64,000 nucleotides of DNA from Myoxocephalus aenaeus (taxonomy: Eukaryota > Chordata > Actinopteri > Perciformes > Cottidae), in NCBI GenBank assembly GCA_038501785.1, contig JBAMJR010000031.1:5562001-5626000 (forward strand). The letters are read 5' to 3'. The translations under genes and the position numbers were made by a program. Positions 1 to 13,687 of this stretch are shown one piece after another. How positions within the stretch are numbered: position 1 is the first letter of the stretch; every line of letters begins with the position of its first letter. The notes below the pieces were generated by a model that was not told the DNA's origin, searched no databases, and was given only the letters and a program-made list of their open reading frames with translations.

Positions 1-527
1 AGTCCACCTGGGTCACAATCACAACAATGTGATTTCAGATGTTGTGGTGAAGTATACAGCCATTGAACTGGTACTAAACCCTCCCACATCACATGGAACC
101 AGTCCAAAGTACAGTGTACCACTTTACACATCATTTCAGCTGCATTCATCTTTCACTCCTCGACTGCTTCAAATTCAGCTTCCTTCAGTGGTTGCTCGTC
201 AACTAATATTTCAACTGCATTCATGTTCTCTTTGAACAACATTTGTAACTCCTTTCAAGGCTTCCACTTGCACATTTTAACTGATACTACAATTTCTAAG
301 GCGTTACCCTTAAATTAACACATTTTTATTTGATTCAGCCCTGGCACAGATTTGAATTTTGACTTCTACTTCATCTACAACTTTAAAATAGCTAAACAGG
401 TTAATTTCAGCTGTGAGCACACATTTTTATCAGTTAATTTAGACTGACATATATGTTTACTTCCTAAAAACTTAAGATGTTTAGCAAGACACTTGTGTTA
501 TGCACAGATAAAAATAATAATGATAAA

Positions 528-556
528 AAAAATAATAATAATAATAATAATAATAA
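528..556. repeat. (AAT)n microsatellite
   Basis: Run of AAT triplets immediately downstream (minus-strand sense) of the donor of the second candidate exon at 635-563. Confidence 0.85.
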
Positions 557-562
557 CCATAC

Positions 563-1025
563 CATGCAACTGTGAAGGGCCATAGTAAGATCCAAAGCTG
601 AGAGTTGTTGGTCCACTTTCATTCACGTCTGACAACTTTAGAAGGACAGAATTATATCTGTATATTAGTAATGGTGTCATGTAACTGACCAGTGCAACAG
701 TGGTTTCAAAACAAGGCTGAACGTACAGTCTGTAATGCATCGTTTTTCCACAGGGAGGAGCTCTTGTTTACTGAATTCCATGCGCTCAACCTTGGTATTG
801 TTATTAACACAGCCTCCAGGAAATGACTGTGCATACCTTGTACTCTCCAAGTGGCAATCCTGCAGAGCGAGAAGGGCTCAGAGGAGGCAGAGGGAGTCCA
901 GGGGAGATGACCACCTCATGGGTCAGCTCTGGTGACGTTAGGATTTGCTGACCTGATGAAACTCCAGGCTCCCCGGAGAAGATAACCCGGGAGCCATTTG
1001 GATCGCCAACCACTTCCACACATTG
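563..1025 (-). CDS. Two candidate exons of an unidentified gene (partial)
   Basis: On the minus strand, positions 1025-837 form an open 189-base block (63 codons) with an AG acceptor before it and AAG|GTATGC after it. About 200 bases further on, positions 635-563 (73 bases) form a second open block, preceded by a pyrimidine-rich AAAG acceptor and followed by a G|GTATGG donor. The reading phase is continuous across the intron. The first block gives a hydrophilic stretch with a Pro/Ser-rich part (PLPPLSPSRSAGLPLGEYK); the second continues LSDVNESGPTTLSFGSYYGP. I do not recognise the protein. Upstream exons would lie to the right and downstream exons to the left of the window. Splice consensus and phase agreement favour a real gene, but no domain supports it and it could be chance. 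Confidence 0.33.
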
Positions 1026-1897
1026 CTAAACATTAAGGAAATGATAAATGTTGATGAACAGACACAATGTGTGAACTTTGCTCCTCTCATGTGCTCTCCT
1101 TGTTGGCCCTGGGTAAACACTGCTCTCTACGGGAAGTCATGTGAACTTATTAGCGGCCCTCCAGAGAATAACTGGCCTCAGTGGGGGAGCCTCTGATGAA
1201 AAGGCCCCTAATTTATTTAAAGCAGGACCAGTGGGAAGTGGTGTTCCACCCACTTCATCATCTCTCTTGCCACAATTTCAGAAAGGCCTCATTCAAAGTG
1301 CAGAGTGGGGCACTGAAACAGGAGAGGACCATTATGAGCCCATTAACTCCCTATTCACCAGGCCTCCCTATTCTCCAGCCAAGGGGTGGAGCCGGGGTTG
1401 GGAAGGGGCCGTTGATGTCAACTTCAAAGTTCAGCAGAGCTAGCGGTGGTCTTGTGGTCTCCATAGTGATCTTTTTACATCCCTCGTCCGTGATGGCTAG
1501 TCCAGCACTTCTATTGGAACGCTGTGTATTTGAATCAGGTGCTTTGGTTCTCCCTGTGTGGATGCTCGGGGTCATGGGACCCATTAGCCATGTGCTATCT
1601 GCACCAAAAGCATGATGTGGTGAAACTCGTCTGTCTCCTGGATTTTGTGGGTTTAATGTACTTATTCAAGACAATGTTATTTATTAAAATGCAAAAGTCA
1701 CCACTTTGCATAATTAAAAAAAATGGCTTTACCTGCGACTGCATGTGATCTGTTATGGTCCTTGTGTGACAGATGTGAAATTCTTGTGTCCAGCATCAAA
1801 AATGCCTGCAAAGACATGCAAAATGTAAACCATTATATAATAGTACACTTATATATTCTAAAGGTGTTGCACTATTTGTATCAAAACAATAAGCTAT

Positions 1898-1944
<47 letters not shown>

Positions 1945-4900
1945 AGATTGAATAGCACCTTCAGATCAAGATGATGTTTTTGTGCCTGAACTCATCGCTC
2001 GAGCAAACTTTTCAGATGTCCAATATAATTGGCTGCTTTTATCAAATGTGCAGTTGGGTATAAAATAACTTTCTCTTCATGTATGTTGTATTGTCAGTTT
2101 AATGGTTGCTCTACCGTGAGAATTCTTTTGGGAAATATTGGAAATGTTATATTGGTTACCCACATAATTATAAACATAATTACAGATGTTCAAAAACAAT
2201 AGTGTTGCTTTATCAAGATTGAAACACTATAAAACAGCTTGAGTTACATTCTCACAGCTGTCCCCAAATTGCTATCCAAATGTTGCGAAATCTTCAATGT
2301 TGCAGGGAAATGCATGACATCACATTTTTCCAACAGAGCCTTCAAAGCAGGATAGAGCTTCAAAGCAGTAATTGGAGTCAGACAGAAATACAGAAATTGT
2401 TCATGTAAAACATCCTAAACCGCTCAGTTAAATTCCTCAAAGAACAATCTGAATGAGGATATAGGTTTTCAGAGAGAGTTAAAGAGAACTGTAACTGTTT
2501 TTCATTGCAGATTTTATCCAATCAATATCTGTGAAAATGATCCAAACATCTGAAGATTGTATCCCTTCAATTTGTGTTCTGAATCTTTCAGCCGGCTCTT
2601 TTTTAACCCTTTGAGTCATTAGTTGTGTCATAAATCACATGGTTCATCCAGGCAGACTTGACAACTGTTCCATTAGCCACGCCCACTATTCCAAAGAGGG
2701 AAAGTTAGCGTCACACACATTTTTTTACTAAGGAAAAACCCACTGAAAAACGAATGTGACTCACAGGCCTGCTTCACTCTTCCCAGTCATACAATGCCGT
2801 AATAATCTGGATTTGAGGGGCTGGCTGATGGAGAAGGTTGGCTACTGAAAGTGGAAACCAGCTTCCAATCAATTGCACCTCAGAAAAACTGATTAGGCCC
2901 TGCTGTTTCAACATCAAAGGCATTGGGGAAATGAGAGGAAAGCCATTTCCACTCCTGTATGCGGCAGGCACCTCTCATCTACAGTGGCTAAATGGCCCAT
3001 AATAACATTGTCGGCATAGAAACCACAGCCCTGCATACCCTCTGCAGAAACAAGGTTGTTTGGTGATTCTAAGTCTTTGTGGACTTGGACTGTGGTCAAA
3101 ACTTATCTTGTCTTGTCTTATCTTGGGGGAAAACAACACAGATTGTAAACAAACACTGGGGTTAATATAAGGCTATTTTCCCCTGTTCTGATAAATAAAG
3201 ATGCAAACTATAGCTGTGTAGCTTGGAAAGAAAGTAATGACCGAGTGTGGGCCAGACTACTACTGGCTGAGAGCTGCCCAACACAATTTGCACAAATTAC
3301 TTTTCCATGTGGCATTTGCAGTTGAGCATTAGAGTCTATAATCCTTGTGGTCAATTCCAAGAAAACTTTACGCACACATGGTTAGGACATAGCACAGAGC
3401 GCATACACTGATAGAATCAATGCTCCAGTTTCCAGACAATGATGTCACTCTATCTGAGTCATCATCTCCCAATAAACTGCCTTACATAATGGGAAAAAAT
3501 TGCAACCGGAGGATTGTGTCTACAACAATACCATTACCGCACAGGCATGACAGATGACTTCTCATTGGCCAAAGCAATCTCAGCCAGGCGATTATCCGTC
3601 TACCCACAGGCAACACTGCAAACAAGCTACATTTACAAGAATTGGCTTAAGTAATCTCATTTACAATGTGTTCGACATGCTGGTTCTTATTTACACCAGA
3701 TCTCGTCACAGCAGGCTGCCATGCACCTTAAAGGCCCCATCCCACTGACAAACTAGATGAGTAATTCATTGGCATTTTTTAATCAGTACTGTTTCCACAC
3801 ATTTCTTTAATACAGAAATCCTGAAGAGCAAAGTAGCTCCTTTTTCAAGACAGCTGCCTTTTTCCATGCATTTCATAATTGTTGCTGTTACTTGAAAATT
3901 AAAAATATATTCATAAAATGCAGAATTGAATTACATGCACTGCCATAACGTTGGGGGACTCACACGAGGCCGGTTAAGAATAAAAAAGGTAAAAAAGAAA
4001 GTAGCAGAGACAGAATTCTCTCACCTCCAAAAGCAAGGGATCCTAAATTCCCCTTAGTTCAACACAATAGCATCTCTTTGGCAGATTTGTTGTTCTTATA
4101 AAATATTAATTTGCCTAAATATTATTTGTATTATGTGCTACTTTTGGTTTTTCCTAGACTACTAAAAAGTAGAGGCCCAACAGACTGAGAAGCCCAGCTT
4201 CATCGACGTCACGTCCTGATGAGTAAGCTCATGTCATAACAATGTCTCTGTGTTTCATTTCTCTGTGGAGTTGAATCAAACAGGGAAATCCTCCAACAGT
4301 GCATGTGTCCCCCATCCAGAGCACCAAACACAATCCTACCTAATAAGGAAAAATCCGTGTCGATATCTAGCAAATCCCTGTCCCTTAAGACTGGCTCTCC
4401 CTGGGTTTGCTCTGAACACCCAATGCATTCTTACATAATTACTGAGACTCAACAGCGGAGGCAGCTACAAGCTTTCACATGGCTACAGTTTTTCAAACTG
4501 GTGGTATGTGACTGTGTTGATGGCATCGTTCTGAGATGTGTAAACTTTATGGCAGGTATTAGTTGAACCCCTGCTAAGTGAGAGGTCCATTATCACCACA
4601 GGATCCGTTCTGGGATGGAAGGAAAAACTGAGCCATGTGCTTCTCGGCCGAGAAGGAGATGATGGTCCACATTTTATATTTCCAGCTTACTGCAGAGTAT
4701 CTTTTGTTGGATTCTGCTTTACATTTAGTCCGATACAGGGATACTAAGGACATATAAAATGAAAATCAGGGGATTTTAGTCTGAAAATCTCTGCCTCTGT
4801 CCCCCAGGAAACTCCTCCGGTCTTGAAGACGCACTGTGCCAGATGACTCTAGAACTGATCTACAACACAGAAGTCTAACAACTTCACAACATAGTCAAAT

Positions 4901-7201
4901 CAGCCATTTGTGTTGCAATATATACAAAATAAACAGAAAATAAAAAGTTACATGAGTGAGATTTTGTTTTTCCTTCTTCTTTTACCCATAAGGATCGGAT
5001 GAGGAACCAGACTATTATGTGAAGTTGCTGAGCCAGAGCAGACCTACTCAGCAGCTACAAGGTCAGTGAACTTCACCACACCCCTGATTCCCGTGAATCA
5101 CGATGCGAGGTTTCCACAGCTGGGAAAAGCAACACAACATTAATGCAATGGTGCAGAAAATAAATTGGCAAATTCTAAGAATTTGTGAAAGAAAAAAAAA
5201 AACATTCACTCTACAGTTATCATTCAGTGTCACAGCAACGGATGACAAGTATTCCTCAACAATCATTAGTCATCAAAAGTCTGTCTTCTAATGTTCTCTT
5301 TCTTCCATAGAAGGATGCAACTGGGTCTTTTTGAGAAGATACTGACGACGACCTCCTCCTCAACACACAGAGCTTCTGCCGTTGTTCTCACTAAGAACAA
5401 GGCTGTCAAGGTGACCACACCTAATGAATAACTGTCACAACGTTGACCTGTGAACTTCTGCAATCTGTTGGCGCGCCATCAGGAAAGTAATGATTTGTGG
5501 TCAGAGGGCAAATCACGTTCTCCATAAATCTTCAGTGAAGGTGGAGAATGTGTCAGTAATGAGCAGGGACAATGACTGAAAGTCTTGGGACTTAAATAAA
5601 ACAAATAAAACTGTCACTCCTCAACCGATGTCCATTCAGAAGCACTAGTGTTGTACTCTGCTTCTGTGAGCAGGGTAGTGAGGAGAAATGCAGAGTTAAT
5701 CATTGACTCCATAAGGTGGGAACTGCTGCACATGAACGCTCTAAGTACTACTCACATACATGAAGGACACCGGCCAAAATATGAGCTCAATATTTGCTGA
5801 AGGTGGTCATTTTGTTTGGGTAAGCTCTGACCGGCATTAAAAAGGACCTTAAACACTCTGGTCGTACAATATTCAAGTGTTATTTCCTTGACATTTAGTG
5901 ACCACAGAACGACAAACAGAAGAGTAGAGTCTGATCACATACACAATGTCACTGCAGCGCAACAAGTTGCATCACAAGGTCGTAAAACCAGAAGAAATCC
6001 TGCCTTAAAAAGAGGTGAGAAGGTAATCACAAGCACATTTGCAGAATAAATAAGGTGGGCATTTACTTCTAAACAAATGAAATGAGTCACTCTGCAGTTA
6101 TGTTGGAGAGATGTTAAAGGTCCTCTGAGGTTGATCACGCAAATGCACTTCTGCAACGTAGCAGATGTGCGGCCCTTACAAGGTCCTGGAGCCGCAAGTT
6201 TATGATATGTAGTTATTGGGGGATACAGACATTTATCAGTAGGGAAGTATTTCACATCCTTGTATGGTGCTCCTCCAGTCAGAGCAACAGGAGGAGTCAG
6301 TATGTGTGCTTCTTGTCAATGGAGAGGCGATGTGTTCCCAGGAGGAGCTGCGAAGCAATAAATAAAACCCTCTCTCCCAGAAGCTGAGCTGAAGTTTATC
6401 AGATTTGTCCTTACAACAAACACACTTTGTGTCATTGAAGATAAGTCCATATTTGGTTGGATTTTGTTCAAGTGAAACCGTAATACAATGTGTCAGACAA
6501 AGCATGAGAAAATGCACACTCAAATCACGGTAAGTACTGAAAAATCTCACAAATCCTCATGCCTGTCATTTTGCATCTTTTAAGCTGAGTGGATATGAGG
6601 ACTGGCAGCTAGACCCTCAGTAATATCACAAAGGGAATCAGAGCCGGCTGTGCAAATCACCCTGACAGGGGAGCCACCAGTGATGATGACTGGATGGTCC
6701 TGGTTTCAGGCCATTAGGCTTCAAATCTGCAGCAGGATGGGAAAGCAAATTATTTCCTGCAAAGCAATGAGGGATGACATGTTGGGAAACACTGCCCACG
6801 GTGCCTTTTCTCTCCCTCTGTGCTCCGGCTGTAACTCACAGCTGCTTTTGCCTCCACTTGCCAACAAGCTCAGTCAGTTAACTCCCACAGGTTTCAACAT
6901 CAAAACTACACACATCACATGGGTCAACTTGTTTTCAGGTGCAGGTCTGCAGCACTAATCCTGTGGAGCAGCCCTGAGCAGTCAGACAGGTTACTCAACC
7001 TTCAAAAGACACAAGGTTCTACAGTCTCAATGTTTAAGATCCCTCCCTGTGATTTCAATACGTGCTTCCATGGGAAAGAGTGTACTCACCTTAAAAGTGG
7101 CACCAACAAGTGAACTCACAGCTCTTACTGTCCGACCGTGAACCACGCTGCAGACCCTCCCTGCTTGTTCTCTCTCTCACTAATGAGACTAACCAGGACA
7201 C

Positions 7202-7205
<4 letters not shown>
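1026..7205. other. Non-coding stretch, no gene recognised
   Basis: No exon with credible splice sites or known domain was found on either strand. The stretch has ordinary vertebrate composition and contains the A tract at 1902-1941. The short ORFs present are unsupported. Confidence 0.5.
1902..1941 (+). repeat. Uninterrupted A40 tract
   Basis: Forty consecutive A residues. This may be a retroposon tail, but I see no recognisable element or target-site duplication attached to it. Confidence 0.9.

Positions 7206-7254
<49 letters not shown>
7206..7254. repeat. (CT)n microsatellite
   Basis: About 24 CT units, giving homopurine on the minus strand. Frames through it read as Ser-Leu or Arg-Glu repeats and are not genes. 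Confidence 0.95.
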
Positions 7255-7257
<3 letters not shown>

Positions 7258-7691
7258 AGCCTTTGCTCTGCCTGGCTCCGCGGAGGACTTCCCGGTTGAC
7301 AGGCATCGCCATAGCAACCCACTTCGGCCCCTGTTCAAAAGCCACCCTCTGCTCTTGGCTTGTCAGTTCGGGGGTCACCTCCTTCAGTGGAGCAGCCCTA
7401 TTGTTGTGATGAGGTGATATTTCCCAGCGCAGGGTTAACCAAAGGGGAAAGAAAATAGTTCATCACCTCCATCGCCCAGTGACTCCGCGACACCCCCTCT
7501 TAACTTTGTCTCTCCCATTCCTCCCTCTGCTATTGTGTGTGTGTGTTTTATGTGTGTGTGAGTGCAAAGGCCAGATCTCTGGCATGAAGGGATAATAGGA
7601 GCTCTTGTTCCAGGAGCTCTGGAAGTGTATCAGTCATTACTCTGCACGCCATAGAGTCCAGCACTGACAATCCTGTTGACTTTTCTCCCAT

Positions 7692-7827
<136 letters not shown>

Positions 7828-7949
7828 TACAACATATACAGTTGGATGGATGTCAAGGTTGACCAGAGACTAAAAGATGTTTAAATTAGGTGATGCAGTA
7901 TCTGCACAGAGACGTCGTTTAGCATTGAAATTCCAGCAGGATGGTTGTT

Positions 7950-7982
7950 CAAGAGCAACAGTTGTTTTAACTGTTGCTCTTG
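7950..7982. repeat. Perfect 14-bp inverted repeat (hairpin)
   Basis: The arm CAAGAGCAACAGTT (7950-7963) is followed by a 5-base loop and its exact reverse complement (7969-7982). Three more pairs form outside one mismatch. It is shorter than a usual pre-miRNA stem and no element family is recognised. Confidence 0.8.
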
Positions 7983-10773
7983 CACACAATAATTGCCCAA
8001 ATAAGACCAGGAATTCCAGTTTGCCTGCAGTTCCTGCCAATGAACATTAACAGTGCAAAACCTGAAACCTAAAGTGCTGACAGGCTTGCTTTGGCGCTGA
8101 GTCTGCAGCAGGTAGACTGAGTTACAAGGTGAGAGATCCAGTCACCTGCTAACAAACACAATCAGCTTTCTTGCTCAAATGCACTTTGGGTTATAGCAAT
8201 AAACTAAACAGGACAAGGATTATGTCTCTCTGTGTGTATGACAGTTCCAACTTGAAATTGAAGGACCCAGTTCTTTTTTAATAATTCAGTGGTCTGGCCT
8301 GGTAGAACGAAACTCAGGGCAGATATCCATTTACAGAGCATGTCCTAAGAACAGGGTTGTTTTTGCTTGAGCTGTTGAACCTGAGGGGCGAGCTGGGCAA
8401 TGTAGGCTTCAGGTGGAGCCTCCCCTCGTAATCTGTGTCGCGCCGGAGCAGATTCTCACCCCGCTGTGATCCCATCTGACACCCTGTCAATCTGCAGCTA
8501 AATGAGGTAATCACGCAAGAGGCGATTGCAGCCTTGGCCTGGGACCTGACACCTCTCCCCACACTGGATGGTTGTTCACTTTGTCTCCGTCTCTCTTCTA
8601 AACAAACAAGGTTTCACCAATGCCAGCTCCCAGATTACCATTGTCAGAACAGGAGGGCAGAGGCAAGATGTTTCACCTTCGTCCATCTGAGATGCATGGC
8701 TTCCAGCAGACCGTTACTGTGCTGTAAAGACCAACCATTGTCTTTTCACACTGAGTGGTATGTGCCAGTATGTTACTACAGAAGCTCGTTAGAAAAGCCT
8801 GACAGCCAAAGATTCCAGCGAGTGAATAAACCGTGACATAAATCTGTTACATAATCAGAAACTATCACTCTACTCTGAATAAACAAGAGACAGCAAGTCT
8901 GTAAGAGAGTTATCATCCAATGAAGATAAAACTGGAGTGAAAGAGGCGAGTCTCCAGGTAAACAAGCATCAACATAACAATGCAGGACAGATAAGGAGGT
9001 CTGGACATCATTCAGTTTTCTTCATACCACAGGTTGTGCTCTGACGTAGCACGTGCTGAATGTCTCTAGGAACATGTTTTATTTGAGCGGTAAACTAAAT
9101 TATTTTGAGCCGTGCATGTGCCAGGACTCTGGGTCACACTGCTGGCTGCTGAAGACAAACAATCTCTCCGGTATAGTCGGAAATCTTTTTTTTGAGAAGT
9201 TTGGTGAATAAAAGAATCATTGAGTACATTTCTAACAGGGAAATATTCACATACTAAAATGTTTCCGACCAAAACAACAACTAAAATCACTACAGGAGGC
9301 AGCTTTTGGACCGAGGTCTGATGATCTTCTAAACCACAGACAGTAAAAGATTGACATCTGCTGTAGTAAAGTCCTTCTCATATCCGCCCTTTTCAATAGA
9401 AATGCTCCACTGCTCAACAAAATAACCCTGTCACAACATTTACAGAGCAAAGGTAAACAAGCCTATCTTGTTTGTCTCAGTGGTTTCCATCGATAAAGGA
9501 AAACACAATGATGCTCGTCTCTGAGTCAGAGGGAGCTTCCTTTCCAATGAAAATGTAAACACCACACCTAAACTACCAAGTCAATCACATGATAGAACAA
9601 AAAATACTCCTCTCTTGAATTGTGAATATTCCCTCCCATAACATACTAACCCTTGAGAAGTGGCAGCACAAGTTATACAGTACTTACAGGCGAGTGCAGG
9701 CTGAGCAGTGAGGTCTCCTCAGTGCAGTGTGAGAGAGGAAGTGAATGAAAAAGAAGGAGGGAATCACTGCTGCTCTACTCTCGCTCTCCCTCCCTGTTTT
9801 CTCCTCTCTTTCTCAGGCCAACAGGGTGTCTTTTATCTTTGGTGAATGATTCAGCGTGGGCCTGAATGTTTGACTGAGCGTCCGTGGGCGTGCGTATGTG
9901 TGTGTCTGTGTGTGAGCATGCACTTTAAAGCTCATCAGGGAGAAGGCACTCAGTAATAGTTTCCATCCACAGCTGGAAATAATAGAGATTCCCAAACAGG
10001 CACAGGCGCAGTGGCACCGCCCTCCAGTGTTTTACATGCAAGGGAAGAGGAGGCGATTTCCATCGCCATCTCAATAAATAGGCCTGAGTGACACACATAT
10101 TATAATAGCATGGTCTATTCACAGATCAGACACAAAAGACAGTTTCAGGTGTTTTCTGTGAGATCCAGGTGGTTCTATTGCCCACCTGACACTTTGCAAG
10201 ATCCATCTTTGCATTCAAGAAAGAGTATTTCTAAGGGGATTTCTAAGCACAGATGCAGACACACATATGTGAAGGCACACACACACACACAAACAGCTGA
10301 GGGCCACAGAAAAGTCTCAGTGTTTCCATGTTCTGTTCCAGCAGCAGACCTACTCGCCCAGTAAGAGGAAAGCCTTGCAGCAAAGCCAAGAGAAGTAGCG
10401 CTACCGCTTTCCTTATAAAGTCCATAGTGTCATCAGAAGATCAGTTGTATATTCTGTGACTAGAGTGTAAAGCGTCTGTTAAGCTCCTGAGAGGTTTATC
10501 TTTCTGTTCCCACTCCCATATTTCCTTGTCTTGAGATATTGGTATGCAGACGCCTGCTGGATTCCTGAGAAGCAGAAGTCTCAGTTCTGCCATCCAAGAT
10601 AAATATTTAACAGGTTGACTGCAAGATCAGCAACCAAAGGTCACACTCTATTTCTCTGGAGTCCATCTCCACGTTGGACCTAGGACATGGAGACATGACC
10701 ACGTCACACTCCACAGTGTCACCGTGAATTACTTTCAGGGGAATCACTGTCTAAACAAAAAAAAAAGCTGTAG
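7983..10773. other. Non-coding flank left of the tandem array
   Basis: Unique sequence up to the array edge. No exon or RNA gene is recognised. It has only short impure TG/AC runs, near 9893-9915 and 10275-10290. Confidence 0.5.
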
Positions 10774-12126
10774 ATAGATTTGGAAAGAAACAATTAGCAG
10801 TGGCAATTTGTATTCCATCCCTGGTTTGATAATGTATCTAATTTTAGTGAAAGGATCCTTCGTTGTTATGTCAACATTAGAATCCATACCCTGTTTTCAA
10901 AAACCAGTGAACAAGATGAACTTTGCCAAAAATATCGTCTTTGTTTTGAAGTGGACATTCACATAATAAGCAGAACCACACTGCCTCCTAGTGGGCCTGA
11001 AATGAACTGTGTGGAGTTTATATTTTACCATGAATACAGACAGATGTCGCCAAAGTCAAAGAAATGCCATCCAGCTGTAGAAATAGTGTCAAAGCACAAA
11101 ATATCATCAAAATCACACTCAAAATGTGATTTCATCCCAAATTTAAACTGGAAAATCTAAAATGGCACTTAATCCACGTTTATCATAGAGAGTGGAATAA
11201 GAACAATGCATAATTTCATGGTATTGAAATGAATAATGAATGCATCGAAGATCTACCGCCAACACATTAGCAAAGTAATGTAATTTAAAGAAATGCTTCC
11301 GTTTGTATAGAAATGTGACTTCCTCTCCTTCTTCTCATACTTTTTTTTCCAATCATGTAGATTATATCTGCAAAACAATATGTCACACATGCATCCGGGA
11401 CTGAAACTTGTTTACGTCTCATGAACCTAGAAGTTGGCTGCGCACGTGTTAACAATATGCATTACTGGAATGCATACCTTTTACAATCAAACCGTGAAGG
11501 TCACGTTGAATAGAAGACAAACCCTGTGTTTGCATTAGAGATAATATTTTAACCCCATTGGTGAGATTGCATCTGCAAAAGAATCTGTATGTCAAACAGG
11601 CGAGATCCAACACTTTAACCTAAACTATCATCTTAAAAGGATTAAAGAGTACATCAATAATCTATTTGACATAGATTGCACAATAACCGAGGAGTCTTGT
11701 GCCAATTAGACCACATCATAACATAATTATCGGGACTGCAGATGGAAATTAGTTTACAATATTGCGTAAATCATAAATTATCGCTTCTCATTCTGAGATT
11801 AATGTTTTAAATGGGCAGTGATGCCATGAGCTGTACAGAAATATTCCCCCCGATGGAGTCAGTCTAGACACTGGTGGTAGTGAAGGGGTGAAAAGCAATG
11901 CTGAAGATCTGGATGTGATGTGAAGTGGAACTTCTGATGAGCTCAGAACCACCAACTGGGAAGACTGGTTGAGTTAAGACCCAAGGAGAATGTGGTGGAG
12001 GAGGATTGTGTCGATCTGAGACTGAAATAATAACTACCAACAAAAAAGAAAAGCACAGTTTCCAAATTTGACAGCAAGCACATGATTATTGTGGCAAAAA
12101 ATCAGGTGTAACTGAAGAGTGTATCC

Positions 12127-12144
12127 CTCAATCAGCTGATTGAG
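12127..12144. repeat. 18-bp perfect palindrome, present in every unit
   Basis: CTCAATCAGCTGATTGAG is fully self-complementary with a central CAGCTG E-box. Counterparts lie at 18022, 24008, 29559, 35143, 41045 and 46930, unchanged in all seven units, about 1.5 kb past each gene's stop codon. Confidence 0.85.
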
Positions 12145-13203
12145 AAGCAAAATACATGTGAAGAATATGGTCTTTCTGATTGAACTTTTGCTCCGTTTCA
12201 TTAGTTAACTACACATTTAGTGCTGATGGTGCTGATTTCTTGAACCATCTGTCATTTTGGAAAGCAGGCTGCAGGGGAAGGACCCACACCCTGATTCCAC
12301 TTGAGGAGGTAACAGAAATAATTCAATCATTTGTTGAACATGGCTTACAGATTTCAAGTCCAAAAGGGCGGGCAGGAAACACAAATAGAAAGTCCCACAC
12401 GAAATGAAGACAAAGCATAAAGGAGCCGTCTGGTATGTGAAGAGACAGAAAAAATTAAGGGAGCGCCAACAGGTGAGTAGGAGGTCAGGTGACTGGCAAA
12501 GAAAACACAAAACATGAACGGAAGACAACAAAAAACAGTATCAGCTGCATTTCATCCTCAAGGTCGAATTCAAACACATGACCTGTAATCTCTTTTATTT
12601 CTATCGGCTTATAACGATTTTATGGGTGTATCAAGTAATAATGAAACTTGACAGCTAGTTGCACTTTCACATTTAGGAACCTATTGAAGATATGCTTCAT
12701 ACTTTATAAAAATAATAATGATTCTAATTGTAAACAGTGGATTACTAAGTGTGGAGACGTTTTTTGTATTGCTTAACTCGTATTGTAATCTTTGTTAAGG
12801 CTCCTGTTGCAACCTGAGCAATAATTAGTGACTGTAGTTTCAACAGTGGTCTATCTGTAATGTGCACATGTGTTTTGTCATGTGCTAGTTTTGTGTTCAT
12901 CTTTAAAATTACAAATCATTCTTTGCAACATGAATAATGTGCCTTTATCTGACAACATGCTCTTACTTTGAGGTTGACAGTTAATTCTTGACAAAACAAT
13001 CTGTACTCAAGGTCAACTTGTTTTATCAAAGTTTCTCTTTAATGAAAATCTCATTGAATAACAGTTAACAGTTATATCAATTTAAAGCTCATAGACACAG
13101 AACATTTAGGAATTTGTATCGCACACACACATTGTATGAAACATATCATAACAAGTTTGAAAATAAGAATAGAAAAGACAATTTTGGGATAGATATAATA
13201 CGT

Positions 13204-13209
13204 TTTATT
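13204..13209 (-). terminator. Candidate polyadenylation signal of neurl3-like copy 1
   Basis: AATAAA on the minus strand about 480 bases past the stop codon at 13688. It is kept at the equivalent place in the other units, for example within TTTATTTATAG near 36211 and 42111, implying a 3' UTR of roughly half a kilobase. Confidence 0.45.
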
Positions 13210-13687
13210 GATAGAGTCATATTTTGACAATCAAATAATATAAATAGTATTATTTTTCTTTTTATAAAAATATAATTCAATATTTACAACATCAACAAGG
13301 CAAAACACCTTGTGCTGTGACTATACATTACATTACACTTGCTTGTACTGAATTGAGTGCAAATCATTATGTGTCATTCATTGTCTTCGCCAAAAGGTCA
13401 CATGCTTGCCTTTTTCATATTTAACAATCACAATAAGTGCAGTAAAGTTTCCCACATTCTTTCACATGACGAGCTCATATATTCACCTCAACATCTCAGT
13501 ACATCTCTCTTTACACACATGCTGTACAACATTTGCGAATGACGGACGATGGAGTTGAATGACATGTGCCTTCGATCGGTGCAGCTACCGGGCAACATGA
13601 CGTTGCTGCTCAGAGAGTTTTCTTTGCCACAGTCACTCAGCAGCTTTCCCGCCTGCTGTCTTGGCGCTTAGTGCACAAAGACACACC

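Noticed and set aside
5266..5463. Minus-strand frame with a hydrophobic start, considered as a small secreted protein
   Set aside because: It has no ATG at the frame start, no cleavage context, no flanking exons and no recognisable family.
12180..12531. Overlapping short frames (75 codons plus, 104 codons minus) kept in every unit
   Set aside because: Neither begins with ATG at its listed start and neither shows a domain. One is shortened in units 6 and 7 without consequence, so preservation follows from overall unit similarity.
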